Shown here: in pieces, positions 1 through 6,890 of the stretch
Layout: each line of letters opens with the position of its first letter
Position numbering within the stretch: position 1 is the stretch's first letter
From: Actinomycetota bacterium
GTDB lineage: Bacteria > Actinomycetota > Acidimicrobiia > Acidimicrobiales > JAHWKP01
Direction of reading: 5' to 3'
Length of the DNA: 10,225 nucleotides
Assembly (NCBI GenBank): GCA_019347775.1
Contig: JAHWKP010000050.1
Span: 1 to 10,225, forward strand
The notes under the pieces: generated by a model
The model's input: only the letters and a program-made list of their open reading frames with translations
Databases searched by the model: none
What the model was told of the DNA's origin: nothing
Made by a program: the position numbers and the translations under genes

Positions 1-570
1 GGGGAGCCTCCCGAGGAGTTTGAGGCTGGATTCGCCCCAGAGGGCCGCTACGCCGACTTCTGGGGGTTCTTTCAGTCGATGGCGCTGCAGGGTTTGGACG
101 ATCTGGCGGCCGCGGCTGCGGCTACCGAGCGTTACTCGATGCAGGCGTGTGCTGGCGGGGCGCGGGGACTCGACGCCCTGTGGTGGAGGCCACTGCTGGC
201 CGGCTACCGCGCCCGGCTTGGCGATGTGCAGGCGGCTCTCTCCAACCTCGCGGTCGCCGAAGAGTTGCTCGGCACCGACGGCTACCGCGGTTCGTCGACT
301 CCGATGCATCGCGCTCGCGCCGAGATCGCCGCCGCCTCCGGCGACTTGGCGACGGCTGAGACGCACATGGGCCTCACGGTGGATAGCACGCAGCGATGGC
401 GACAAGGGTTCTTCGAACCGTTGGTACTGCGAGATTGGGGCCGGATCCTGATCACTCACGGCGACACCGTCCGCGGCGTGGAGAAGCTCGACGCCGCGGC
501 CGAGCTCTACAGGAGCCTCGGCGCGGGACAGCGTTGGATCGACTCGGTGCTAGCCCTACGTCCGGTCTGA
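1..570 (+). CDS. Helical-repeat (TPR-like) C-terminal part of a probable regulator, 5' end outside window
   Basis: The reading frame is open from the first base and ends with TGA at 568-570, giving the last 189 residues of a longer protein. The visible part is Ala/Leu-rich and helical. It has repeated A-x-L-x-x-A-E-like segments (AALSNLAVAEELLG, ATAETHMGLTVDS, VEKLDAAAELYRSLGA), as in the tetratricopeptide tails of actinobacterial AAA-ATPase regulators of the adenylate-cyclase/LuxR/BTAD kind. The ending (short helix with G-A-x-x-W, then a few residues to the stop) also fits such tails. No catalytic or DNA-binding motif is visible because the N-terminus is missing, so the family is an inference. 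The last 15 bases overlap the 3' end of the ABC ATPase gene on the opposite strand. Internal ATGs such as the one at 79 are in frame but are not good start candidates, because coding sequence continues upstream. Confidence 0.75.
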   Translation, partial: GEPPEEFEAGFAPEGRYADFWGFFQSMALQGLDDLAAAAAATERYSMQACAGGARGLDALWWRPLLAGYRARLGDVQAALSNLAVAEELLGTDGYRGSSTPMHRARAEIAAASGDLATAETHMGLTVDSTQRWRQGFFEPLVLRDWGRILITHGDTVRGVEKLDAAAELYRSLGAGQRWIDSVLALRPV

Positions 571-1134
571 CTCCTCGAGGCGCCCAGCGCTCAGCTCCAG
601 CACACGGTCGGACACGGCCGTCACCAGTTCCAAGTCGTGCTCGACCAACAGCACAGCCCCGTTCGTGTCGTCGCGCCAAGCACGGATGACGTCGGCAAGG
701 TTGTCGACTTCGGGTCGGGCCAGACCGGCCGATGGCTCGTCCAGCAGGAGCACATCGGGGCGGCGAGACGTAGCGAGCGCGATCTCCACAACTCGACGAA
801 TACCGGTGGAGAGCTCGGAGGGCCATCTGTCGGCGTGCGACTTGAGGCCGAACCGCTCCAGCAGGGCGGGATCGGCACCCGCCGCGCTGAAGGTCTCCGA
901 CACGGTCAGCGAAGGAAAGAGTTCGTGGTCTTGAAAGACCCGTCCGACGGATCCCTCGACCCGGCGCTCGCCGGCCGCCGCCAACTCCCCCGAGACGACG
1001 TCGAGAAGACTCGTCTTGCCCGATCCGTTGGGCCCGACCACGGCCACGATCTCGCCCCGCGCAACATTGAGATCCAAGCCGTCCAGAACGCTGCGGCCGC
1101 CGAAGGCGAGGCGCACGTTGCGCAGATCGATCAT
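556..1134 (-). CDS. ABC transporter ATPase, LivG-like, branched-chain (HAAT) type
   Basis: A 192-residue stand-alone ATPase domain that would power the importer encoded just upstream, on the cytoplasmic face of the membrane. Visible motifs are Walker A GPNGSGKT (34-41), Q-loop glutamine Q68 in VFQD, signature LSTGI (108-112), Walker B LLLDE (129-133) and switch histidine H166 in VEHD. The signature deviates from LSGGQ but the LSTG-x-RR form is, from memory, common in actinobacterial HAAT-type ATPases. The protein is shorter than typical LivG (about 250 residues); the region between the Q-loop and the signature is compact. The ATG at 1132-1134 overlaps the stop of the preceding ATPase gene as ATGA, implying translational coupling, and a CCGGAG stretch lies a few bases upstream. 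It is the last gene of the operon, and its TAG stop lies inside the 3' end of the convergent plus-strand gene. Class is secure; the transported substrate is not determinable. Confidence 0.93.
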   Translation of the reverse strand: MIDLRNVRLAFGGRSVLDGLDLNVARGEIVAVVGPNGSGKTSLLDVVSGELAAAGERRVEGSVGRVFQDHELFPSLTVSETFSAAGADPALLERFGLKSHADRWPSELSTGIRRVVEIALATSRRPDVLLLDEPSAGLARPEVDNLADVIRAWRDDTNGAVLLVEHDLELVTAVSDRVLELSAGRLEESDRT

Positions 1135-2396
1135 GGTGCTCCGGGGATGAACGAGGCTTCCCCAGAACTGTCGCCGGTCGACTCTTCGTGCAGCACGCCG
1201 TTCTCCAACCGGACCATCCGGTCGACCAGAGGGATCACGTCCCGTAGGTCATGCTCGACGACCATCACGGCCGCACCTGCATCAGCGGCAGACCTCAGCA
1301 TCGACAGCACGCGCCCTCGCGGGTCGGGTGACAGACCGAGCGTCACCTCGTCGGCCAGCAGTACCGCCGGTCGAGCTGCGAGCGACTGAGCCAGGGCGAG
1401 CAGCCGCTGCTCGCCGCCGGAGAGCGTCCCCGCCAGCGCGCCCGGCAGCGGTGCCAGCTCCGGGAATTCGGCGAGTGCCGCGCCGATACGCGCCTGGCGT
1501 GCGGCGCGTCCGCCGCCGAGTGCCCAGCCTGCGACGGCCATGTTGTCCCGCACGGCAAGGTCGGGGAAGACCGGGCGCGACCCCGAGGCCAGCGCGACGC
1601 CGAGGCGCGCCAATTCCTCCGGGGATGCGCCGAGCACGGACTCGCCTTTGAATTGCAGGTCACCGTGCTCGGGGAGCAGGTGGCCGCCCAGCACTCTCAA
1701 GAGCGTCGACTTGCCCGATCCGTTGGCTCCGACCAGGACGACGAGCTCGCCTGCTGTCAGCTGCAGCGACGCTCTGGTCAGCACGGGGCGCGTCCCGAAA
1801 CCAATGGCCAGGTCCGAGGCCCCCAGCACCGAACCGGCACGACTTCGGTTCGCGGCGGTGTCGCCCGCTTCGCGAGATGTCGGCACCGAAGGCGCAGTAT
1901 CGCTGCTCACGGTTCCGGACAACACGATCACGGTGGCGACGACCGAGAGCCAGAGCACTGATATAGGCAGCAGGAGCGCACCGGCGACGGCAGTCGCAAG
2001 GTTCAACCGCACGGCAACGGCACCCGACGCCCCAGAAAGTTCGCCGACCGATCCAGACACTGCGCCGACGACCCAGCCCCCGCACGCCGCGGTGATGACC
2101 AGACCGATTGCGACCACGACCGCCCCCGGGGCGACTCCGCTCACCACGAGGGGTCCGAGCACGGCGAGCACTCCTCCGGTGGGCGTTGCCTCCGCGCGGC
2201 GCGCTGCCAGTGCTGCACTGAGTGCTACCAACGCCACGGCCACGTGGACCGGCACGCCCGACAGTTTCCATGCACGCTCGAACGCCGAGGACGACTCGAC
2301 GACAGCGGTCCATACGAGCCCGCCGCCGAACCACGACCACCACATCCCTCTTCGGACGTTGGTCCGGGCCAGGGCCAGACGAGTGTGGCGCCTCAT
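1131..2396 (-). CDS. LivF-type ABC ATPase fused to an N-terminal membrane region
   Basis: A 421-residue protein in two parts. Residues 15-161 are hydrophobic with about four to five membrane spans (near 18-34, 49-66, 74-112, 131-161); I do not recognise this region as LivH, LivM or another named domain. Residues 188-405 form a LivF-like ATPase: Walker A GANGSGKS (223-230), signature LSGGE (325-329), Walker B LLADE (346-350) and switch histidine H382. The Q-loop is unusual: where LivF proteins have VP[QE]GR before the IFP motif, this has ALASGSRPVFP, so the usual Gln/Glu appears replaced by Ser. The frame stays open far upstream to 4022, but that part is antisense-like shadow of the permease gene. 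The ATG at 2394-2396 overlaps the permease TGA as ATGA and is the natural coupled start. It probably pairs with the small ATPase as a heterodimer. The ATPase assignment is firm; the role of the membrane part is unknown. Confidence 0.9.
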   Translation of the reverse strand: MRRHTRLALARTNVRRGMWWSWFGGGLVWTAVVESSSAFERAWKLSGVPVHVAVALVALSAALAARRAEATPTGGVLAVLGPLVVSGVAPGAVVVAIGLVITAACGGWVVGAVSGSVGELSGASGAVAVRLNLATAVAGALLLPISVLWLSVVATVIVLSGTVSSDTAPSVPTSREAGDTAANRSRAGSVLGASDLAIGFGTRPVLTRASLQLTAGELVVLVGANGSGKSTLLRVLGGHLLPEHGDLQFKGESVLGASPEELARLGVALASGSRPVFPDLAVRDNMAVAGWALGGGRAARQARIGAALAEFPELAPLPGALAGTLSGGEQRLLALAQSLAARPAVLLADEVTLGLSPDPRGRVLSMLRSAADAGAAVMVVEHDLRDVIPLVDRMVRLENGVLHEESTGDSSGEASFIPGAP

Positions 2397-4195
2397 GTCT
2401 TCACGGCGCGGCGCGCGCCGTCGACGGCAGCGGCGAGACCGCCGGGAAAGAACATGACCGCGGCCAGCATGCCGACGCCCGAGCCCATCAACGCCCATCC
2501 TCCGTCGAGCGCGACGCGGGCCGCGATCAGCGCGGTGGCCCCGGCCACCGCGCCCCAGAAGGATCCCAGGCCTCCGACCACGGCCATGGCCAGCAGATCG
2601 AGCGAGCGGTCCGCGCCGAAGGCTCCGGGGGCCGGAATAGTGACGGCGGCGACATAGGTCAGCCCCGCCAGCCCGGCCAGCGCCCCCGACAGGCCTAGCC
2701 CGACAATCCGGGCCCGGGCGGGGACTATGCCGATGGCCCGGGCCCGCCGGGCGTCGTCGCGCGCGGCAACGAGGCGGTGTCCGGGGCTCGTACGACGCAA
2801 GAGCGTCACTGCCACGGCGGCCGCGGCGCATGCCGCCATTGCGACGATGGCGCTGGCTGCCGGCGTCCATCCTGCTGCCACGGCGCGGCCCGCGCCCCCA
2901 CGGGCAATCTCGGCCAACCCGGCTCCGACCGCAAGCGAGGCCACCGCGAAGGTCAGCCCGCCCCGTCGGCGGACCAGCAGACCGAGTCCAGACAGAACGG
3001 CCGCTCCGGTGGCGGCCGCGATCGGGATGGCTGCCCATCGCCCGACGCCGCCGACAGAAGCGGCCGCGACGACGGCCACGCCGGCCGCGGGCCAGGTTGC
3101 CAACGACAATTCGCCGGCGAGAGCCCAGCCGACCGCCAGGCTGAGCGCTCCAAGTGCCAAGGCTGCCCCTGTGGCGACCAGTTGTGCGTCGGACGGCCCG
3201 AGCGAGAGGACGACGCTCCCCGCAAGTGCGAAGCCCAGCGCCGGAACGACAATCGCGATCCACGGGGGCGAACGGGTTGGTCGTCCCGGCGGTGCCGCGG
3301 GCCAGCTCGACGAGCGCGCCGCTCGCTCCCGTCTGTCGCCGCCAGGAGGACGCAGGGCCACGGCCACCGCGGTGACGGCCGCGAGCATGAGCGTTCCGCT
3401 CCGCGCGCCGCCGCCCCACCACAGCACGAGCTGGTAGATCACTCCGAGCCCGACGGCCGCGACGGACGCAAGAGGCAGGTCGCGGAAGCCGGCGACGGCG
3501 GCAGGAGCCAGCGCGAGCAGCAGCACGGCGACGCCCGGGGTCCCCTCCAACGAGTATCCGAGCACCGGCACGGCCAGGATCCCGGCCACCGCCGCGGCTG
3601 CACCCACCGCCGCGAAGGCGGCGGAGGATACGAACGCCGCGGGAACGCCGAGGCTGCGCGCCCGCTCGGCGTTCTGTCCGACCGCTTGGGCTCCGAGACC
3701 GATCCTGGTTCGAAGAAATAGACCCAGCAATACGAGGACCGAAGGCACTGCAATGAGCGTGAGCGCGTGAGCCGCGGTTAGCACGACCGGGAAGATCTCG
3801 ATGCGCAGACTCCACGGGACGGCATAGGTGGGAGGGATGCCGCCAACCGCAAGAGGCAATGCCGTCTGGGCCGCGGCCAATAGTTGGGCTACGCCGAGCG
3901 AGGCCACCATCAGGATGAGTCGAGGCGCGGCCGCCAGTCGGGCGAACACGGCTCTCTCGGCGACCACGCCGAGGGCAGCGCCTGTGACGATTCCCGTCGG
4001 AGCTGCAATCCAGAACGACCATCCGCCTTGTGCGATGAGTACTCCGACCAGGGCGCCCGGTACGAGTCCGAGTCCGGCGTGGGCCAGGTTCAGGAAGCGG
4101 TGGGTGCGATGTGCCACAACCAGTCCGGCCGCGAAGAGCGCCGAGAGCAGTCCCTGGACTATGCCGAGGGCGACCAGCCCGGGAAGTACCTCCAC
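2393..4195 (-). CDS. Fused LivH-LivM permease of a branched-chain-type ABC importer
   Basis: A 600-residue integral membrane protein combining both HAAT permease subunits in one chain. The LivH-like half (about 1-282) has the FLNLAHAGL motif at 34-42 and the cytoplasmic coupling loop LRTRIGLGAQAVGQNAERA starting at 161. A polar, Arg/Pro/Ser-rich linker (about 283-311) follows. The LivM-like half (312-590) has a GELSLA motif at 361-366 (compare GQLSLG in LivM), a coupling loop around 468-495 (SPGHRLVAARDDARRARAIG) and the conserved VVGGLGSFWGA stretch at 539-549. Separate LivH and LivM are each about 290-330 residues, so the fusion is close to full length. The start is GTG at 4193-4195, 9 bases after the TGA of the binding-protein gene, with a GGTGAT that could act as ribosome binding site overlapping that stop. 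The 3' end overlaps the next gene as ATGA. Function as a permease is strongly supported; substrate could be amino acids, urea/amides or other small solutes. Confidence 0.93.
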   Translation of the reverse strand: MEVLPGLVALGIVQGLLSALFAAGLVVAHRTHRFLNLAHAGLGLVPGALVGVLIAQGGWSFWIAAPTGIVTGAALGVVAERAVFARLAAAPRLILMVASLGVAQLLAAAQTALPLAVGGIPPTYAVPWSLRIEIFPVVLTAAHALTLIAVPSVLVLLGLFLRTRIGLGAQAVGQNAERARSLGVPAAFVSSAAFAAVGAAAAVAGILAVPVLGYSLEGTPGVAVLLLALAPAAVAGFRDLPLASVAAVGLGVIYQLVLWWGGGARSGTLMLAAVTAVAVALRPPGGDRRERAARSSSWPAAPPGRPTRSPPWIAIVVPALGFALAGSVVLSLGPSDAQLVATGAALALGALSLAVGWALAGELSLATWPAAGVAVVAAASVGGVGRWAAIPIAAATGAAVLSGLGLLVRRRGGLTFAVASLAVGAGLAEIARGGAGRAVAAGWTPAASAIVAMAACAAAAVAVTLLRRTSPGHRLVAARDDARRARAIGIVPARARIVGLGLSGALAGLAGLTYVAAVTIPAPGAFGADRSLDLLAMAVVGGLGSFWGAVAGATALIAARVALDGGWALMGSGVGMLAAVMFFPGGLAAAVDGARRAVKT

Positions 4196-4204
4196 CGGCT
4201 CATA

Positions 4205-5851
4205 TCACCAGCGGTGCGACGCGGCGTAGCGCTTCTGGCCGTCCGGATACTCGTAGGTCCCGGGGACGTTGCTCCCCTGGGCGAAGTCACTGCTCGACCA
4301 GGCGACCTCGGTGAAGTCTCCGATGACCGAGCGGTCGGACGAGTCGACGTCGAGCAGCATGCGCCGGGCGTCGCTCGTTCTGCCGGAAGTGGCCGAGTAC
4401 CGGTACGAGACGAAGTCGTCAATTCCGCCCCGAAAGGAGCCGACGGTGAGATCGCCGCCCGAGTTGGTCAGGGCCACTACGAGCGGCAGCAGACTCTGAT
4501 AGACGAGGCCGGTGGTGGCGGGCGGTTCGTCGTCCGACACCTGCCGGTACTGGCGGTACCACTCGGTTCTCCGCGTGTGGCCGTCGTTGGCGAGGTCAGT
4601 CTGGAAGTCGGCGTCGTAGCAGGACAGCCCCTGGGCCCGGTCCCATTGCGCGGCGTTGAAGAGCCTCACCATGGCGGTGAGGTCCTGGCCCGAACAGGGC
4701 CAGACGTAGTAGTCGGGTCGGTACTGCTGGGCCTCGGCGGCCTGAGTGAAGGAAAGCGGCGCGCCCGCTTCAGGGAAGACGATCGTGTTGACGCCCGCGG
4801 CGCGCATCTTGGCCACGACGTTGCCCGCCTGCTGTTGGGCTTCGGTGAGGTCCGGCGACATCGTCGCCGTCGCCGCCACGTCGACTCCAGCACTGCGCAG
4901 GCCTTGGACGAACTTCGGCGCGCTGTCGACCAGGCCGGGGTGCTCGCCCCACACCACTCCGAAGCGGCGCTTGCCGGCACCCTCGGGCCCCTGATACCGG
5001 ATGCGGCCCATCCGTCCCGCGAGGTAGGCGGTGGTGACCTCGGTCTGGCGTTCCCATGCCGCGCCGAGCGGCAGGCAGTATCCACCGGTGCGCTCCACCA
5101 GTCCGGGTGCCACGTCGAATGTGGCCAGATTGTGGATCCCGGCCGCCGCCAGTTGCGGGCACGTGTACGACGACAGCGAACCGTGCGCGGATATCGCCAC
5201 GGCGGGCTTCACCTCGTCGACCAACTTGCGCGCCACCGCCGCGTACTCCTCCGGCGAGTTGCCCGCCTCCAGGACCACGGGCTTCAGCCGCCGGCCGTGG
5301 AGATCGAACGGGAAGCCCATGAGCGTGGCGCCGCCGTCGCCATGCCGGTTGATGTATTCGACGAGGGTCGTGAACGCCTTGCCCTCGTCCAGGTTGGCAT
5401 CGACGCCCGAGCCGGCCAGGTACGGGCTGGTGCGGGTGCGGTCGCCCTTCCAGTAGTAGGCCACCACGATTTCGTGGTCCTTCACGCCGGGAAGTCGCGC
5501 CGAGGGGTTGGGCTCGGGAATCGGCCCCGATCCGAGACGCGTGGCGGCCTGGGCGGCGCTGTCCGGGAGCGGGCTGGTACTGGGGAGGAGTTCTTGTGAG
5601 TCCGGCGCCTCGGTCGGGGCGGCGCCGCCGACTTCGAGGCGCTCTCCGAACCCCTTGGCCGTGGTGGCGTCATCCCCGGCACCTTCACCGAGGCCACGGT
5701 CGGGCGCCCCGCCGGTCGCCGCGACTAAGCCGATCATCAGCGCGGCTACGGCTACAGGGATAGCCAAAGCTGCAACCCGGCGGTCCCGGGTGTCGTCGGT
5801 GCCGGCGCGCCGGAGCAGGCCGTGGAAGATAGAAGGGTCCGGCTTCTTCAC
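4205..5851 (-). CDS. Membrane-anchored ABC solute-binding protein (type 1 periplasmic-binding fold, LivK-like)
   Basis: First gene of the importer operon; it should capture the substrate outside the cell and deliver it to the fused permease. With the GTG at 5849-5851 it has 548 residues: a short basic N-terminus (1-25), a membrane span at about 26-45 (ALAIPVAVAALMIGLVAAT), a low-complexity Gly/Pro/Ser linker to about 120, then the binding domain. The domain shows branched-chain-binding features: a GKAFTTLVEYINRHG helix near the front, the AAVARKLVDEVKPAVAISA segment, and a second lobe with FVQGLRSAGVDV and VVAKMRAAGVNTIVFPEAG. Cysteines at 231, 259, 386 and 411 could form exported disulfides. 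There is no lipobox cysteine, so the span probably serves as a signal anchor. The frame stays open to 5956, into the divergent gene; the GTG is chosen because it precedes the first plausible export signal and lies just outside the neighbour's start. No strong Shine-Dalgarno supports it, so the start is uncertain. Confidence 0.87.
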   Translation of the reverse strand: MKKPDPSIFHGLLRRAGTDDTRDRRVAALAIPVAVAALMIGLVAATGGAPDRGLGEGAGDDATTAKGFGERLEVGGAAPTEAPDSQELLPSTSPLPDSAAQAATRLGSGPIPEPNPSARLPGVKDHEIVVAYYWKGDRTRTSPYLAGSGVDANLDEGKAFTTLVEYINRHGDGGATLMGFPFDLHGRRLKPVVLEAGNSPEEYAAVARKLVDEVKPAVAISAHGSLSSYTCPQLAAAGIHNLATFDVAPGLVERTGGYCLPLGAAWERQTEVTTAYLAGRMGRIRYQGPEGAGKRRFGVVWGEHPGLVDSAPKFVQGLRSAGVDVAATATMSPDLTEAQQQAGNVVAKMRAAGVNTIVFPEAGAPLSFTQAAEAQQYRPDYYVWPCSGQDLTAMVRLFNAAQWDRAQGLSCYDADFQTDLANDGHTRRTEWYRQYRQVSDDEPPATTGLVYQSLLPLVVALTNSGGDLTVGSFRGGIDDFVSYRYSATSGRTSDARRMLLDVDSSDRSVIGDFTEVAWSSSDFAQGSNVPGTYEYPDGQKRYAASHRW

Positions 5852-5858
5852 GAGGAGA
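5852..5858 (+). promoter_or_regulatory. Ribosome binding site for the HugZ-like gene
   Basis: The sequence GAGGAGA lies 5 bases before the ATG at 5864, a good Shine-Dalgarno match and spacing. It decides the start at 5864 over the in-frame ATG at 5822, which has no comparable site. It falls in the 12-bp space between the divergent start codons, so no room is left there for a promoter. Confidence 0.7.
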
Positions 5859-5863
5859 TCATC

Positions 5864-6400
5864 ATGGCAGTAGGTCGTCAGGGCCCGATCGCGTCGCACA
5901 CCGCGCCAACCGAGGGCTCCGGCCCTCCAGCGGATGCCCCGGCAGAGCCGCCCCACGCCGAGTCAGCCCGGTCACTCGTCGCTTCTACCAGCGTCGGGTC
6001 GCTCGCCACCATCTCGGTGGACGTCCCGGGGTATCCCTTCGGCTCTGTCGTCAACTACGCCCTGGACGCCCAGGGCTGTCCGCTGCTACTCCTGTCCGAC
6101 CTGGCGGAGCACACTCGGAATCTGAAGGCCGATGCCAGGGCGAGCCTCATGGCCACCGAGGCGGGACAGCCGGGCGAGGCCCTGGGCCTGGGCCGGGTGA
6201 CGCTGGTCGGTGACCTTCGGGCCGTCGGGCCCGACTCCTACGAAACGGTTCGCGCCACTTATCTCGAGGCCCATCCGGGCACCGGGTACGCCGACTTCGC
6301 CGACTTCAACTTCTACCGCTTGGACGTGAGATCGGTGCGCTACGTCGGCGGCTTCGGCCGCATGAGTTGGATCGACCTGGCCGATTACGCCGGCGAGTAG
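5864..6400 (+). CDS. HugZ-like / pyridoxamine 5'-phosphate oxidase-type split-barrel protein
   Basis: A 178-residue protein. After a flexible Pro/Ala-rich N-terminus (1-33) it shows the family's opening helix ARSLVASTSVGSLATI (35-50), the strand pair around YPFGSVVNYALDAQGCPLLLL, the hallmark AEHTRNLKADARASL (81-95), and the distal segment TLVGDLRAV then YADFADFNFYRLDV and RYVGGFGRM (159-167). These are typical of HugZ-family proteins, which bind heme or flavin-like cofactors; some members degrade heme and release iron. Full-length HugZ proteins carry an extra C-terminal DUF2470-type domain (about 80 residues), which is absent here, so this is a single-domain form. The cofactor cannot be told from sequence alone: FMN, F420 and heme are all possible in this fold. 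Start at 5864 is set by the strong GAGGAGA site. It diverges from the importer operon and converges on bfr with 22 bases between stops. Confidence 0.88.
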   Translation: MAVGRQGPIASHTAPTEGSGPPADAPAEPPHAESARSLVASTSVGSLATISVDVPGYPFGSVVNYALDAQGCPLLLLSDLAEHTRNLKADARASLMATEAGQPGEALGLGRVTLVGDLRAVGPDSYETVRATYLEAHPGTGYADFADFNFYRLDVRSVRYVGGFGRMSWIDLADYAGE

Positions 6401-6405
6401 CCGGC
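6389..6405. terminator. Possible short stem-loop at the HugZ-like/bfr convergence
   Basis: GCCGGC at 6389-6394 and GCCGGC at 6400-6405 form a 6-bp stem with a 5-base loop (GAGTA), followed on the plus strand by TTTGA. The stem contains the stop codon of the plus-strand gene and sits in the gap to the bfr stop. The U-run is only three bases, so it is a weak intrinsic-terminator candidate at best. Confidence 0.3.
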
Positions 6406-6422
6406 TTTGACGGGGTCAGTTC

Positions 6423-6890
6423 TCAGCGGACCTGCTGCGCCAGATACAGCGAGTCGCCGATCTTGGCGATGAGCTCGAGTTGGGTCTCGAGCCAGTCGGC
6501 GTGCTCCTCCTCACCCGACAGGATGCCGCGCAGGATCTCTCGGCTGCCGTTGTCGCCCCGGGTGACGCACAGCTCGATACCGCGGTTCAGTCGCTCGATC
6601 GCTTCGCGCTCGACGTCCAGAGCCAGCTGCAGTTTCTCGGCGGGCGTCTCTCCGATTCGGATCGTGCCGAGCCGCTGCAGATTCGGCATGCCCTCGAGGT
6701 ACAGGATGCGCTCGATGAGCATGTCGGCGTCCTTCATCTCATCGATCGAGTCCTCGTGGAACTTCGCCGCGAGGCGTTCGTAGCCCCAGCTGGCGAACAT
6801 CTTCGCGTCTAGGAAGTACTGGTTGACCGCCGTCAGTTCGGCTGTGAGAGCTTCGTTGAGCAGCTCGATGACCTCGGGGTGACCGTTCAT
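6423..6890 (-). CDS. bfr: Bacterioferritin
   Basis: A 155-residue ferritin-like four-helix protein of the usual bacterioferritin length. It should assemble into a cytoplasmic 24-mer shell that oxidises Fe(II) and stores it as ferric mineral, with heme between subunit pairs. Alignment by eye with E. coli Bfr is gap-free over the N-terminal part: ferroxidase ligands E18, E51, E94, E127 and H130 are present, as is the heme-ligand methionine M52. Ligand position 54, His in E. coli Bfr (EMKHAD), is Asp here (EMKDAD; codon GAC). Other family marks are ELTAVNQYFL (18-27), RILYLEGMPNLQRLG (61-75) and HADWLETQLELI (130-141). The ATG at 6888-6890 overlaps the bfd stop as ATGA, so the two are translationally coupled. 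The identification is firm; the effect of the Asp54 substitution on iron oxidation is unknown. Confidence 0.96.
   Translation of the reverse strand: MNGHPEVIELLNEALTAELTAVNQYFLDAKMFASWGYERLAAKFHEDSIDEMKDADMLIERILYLEGMPNLQRLGTIRIGETPAEKLQLALDVEREAIERLNRGIELCVTRGDNGSREILRGILSGEEEHADWLETQLELIAKIGDSLYLAQQVR

Noticed and set aside
637..1389. Plus-strand open frame opposite the small ATPase
   Set aside because: It spans the antisense of two well-supported ATPase genes and encodes no recognisable motif.
1540..2457. Plus-strand open frame of about 305 codons opposite the fused ATPase
   Set aside because: Thr/Ala/Pro-rich translation without domains, fully antisense to a gene with Walker and signature motifs.
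2397..4022. Upstream extension of the fused ATPase frame to 4022 on the minus strand
   Set aside because: The extra 542 codons are Arg/Gly/Ser-rich and lie entirely within the fused LivH-LivM gene in another frame. The ATG at 2396 forms an ATGA overlap with the permease stop and begins the first sensible protein sequence.
3884..5599. Long open frame on the plus strand (571 codons)
   Set aside because: It is antisense to the permease and binding-protein genes, which have clear family motifs. Its translation has no recognisable domain, as expected of shadow frames in high-GC DNA.
5822..5863. Longer start for the HugZ-like protein at the ATG at 5822
   Set aside because: No ribosome binding site precedes it, and it would extend into the binding-protein coding region. 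The ATG at 5864 has GAGGAGA at good spacing.
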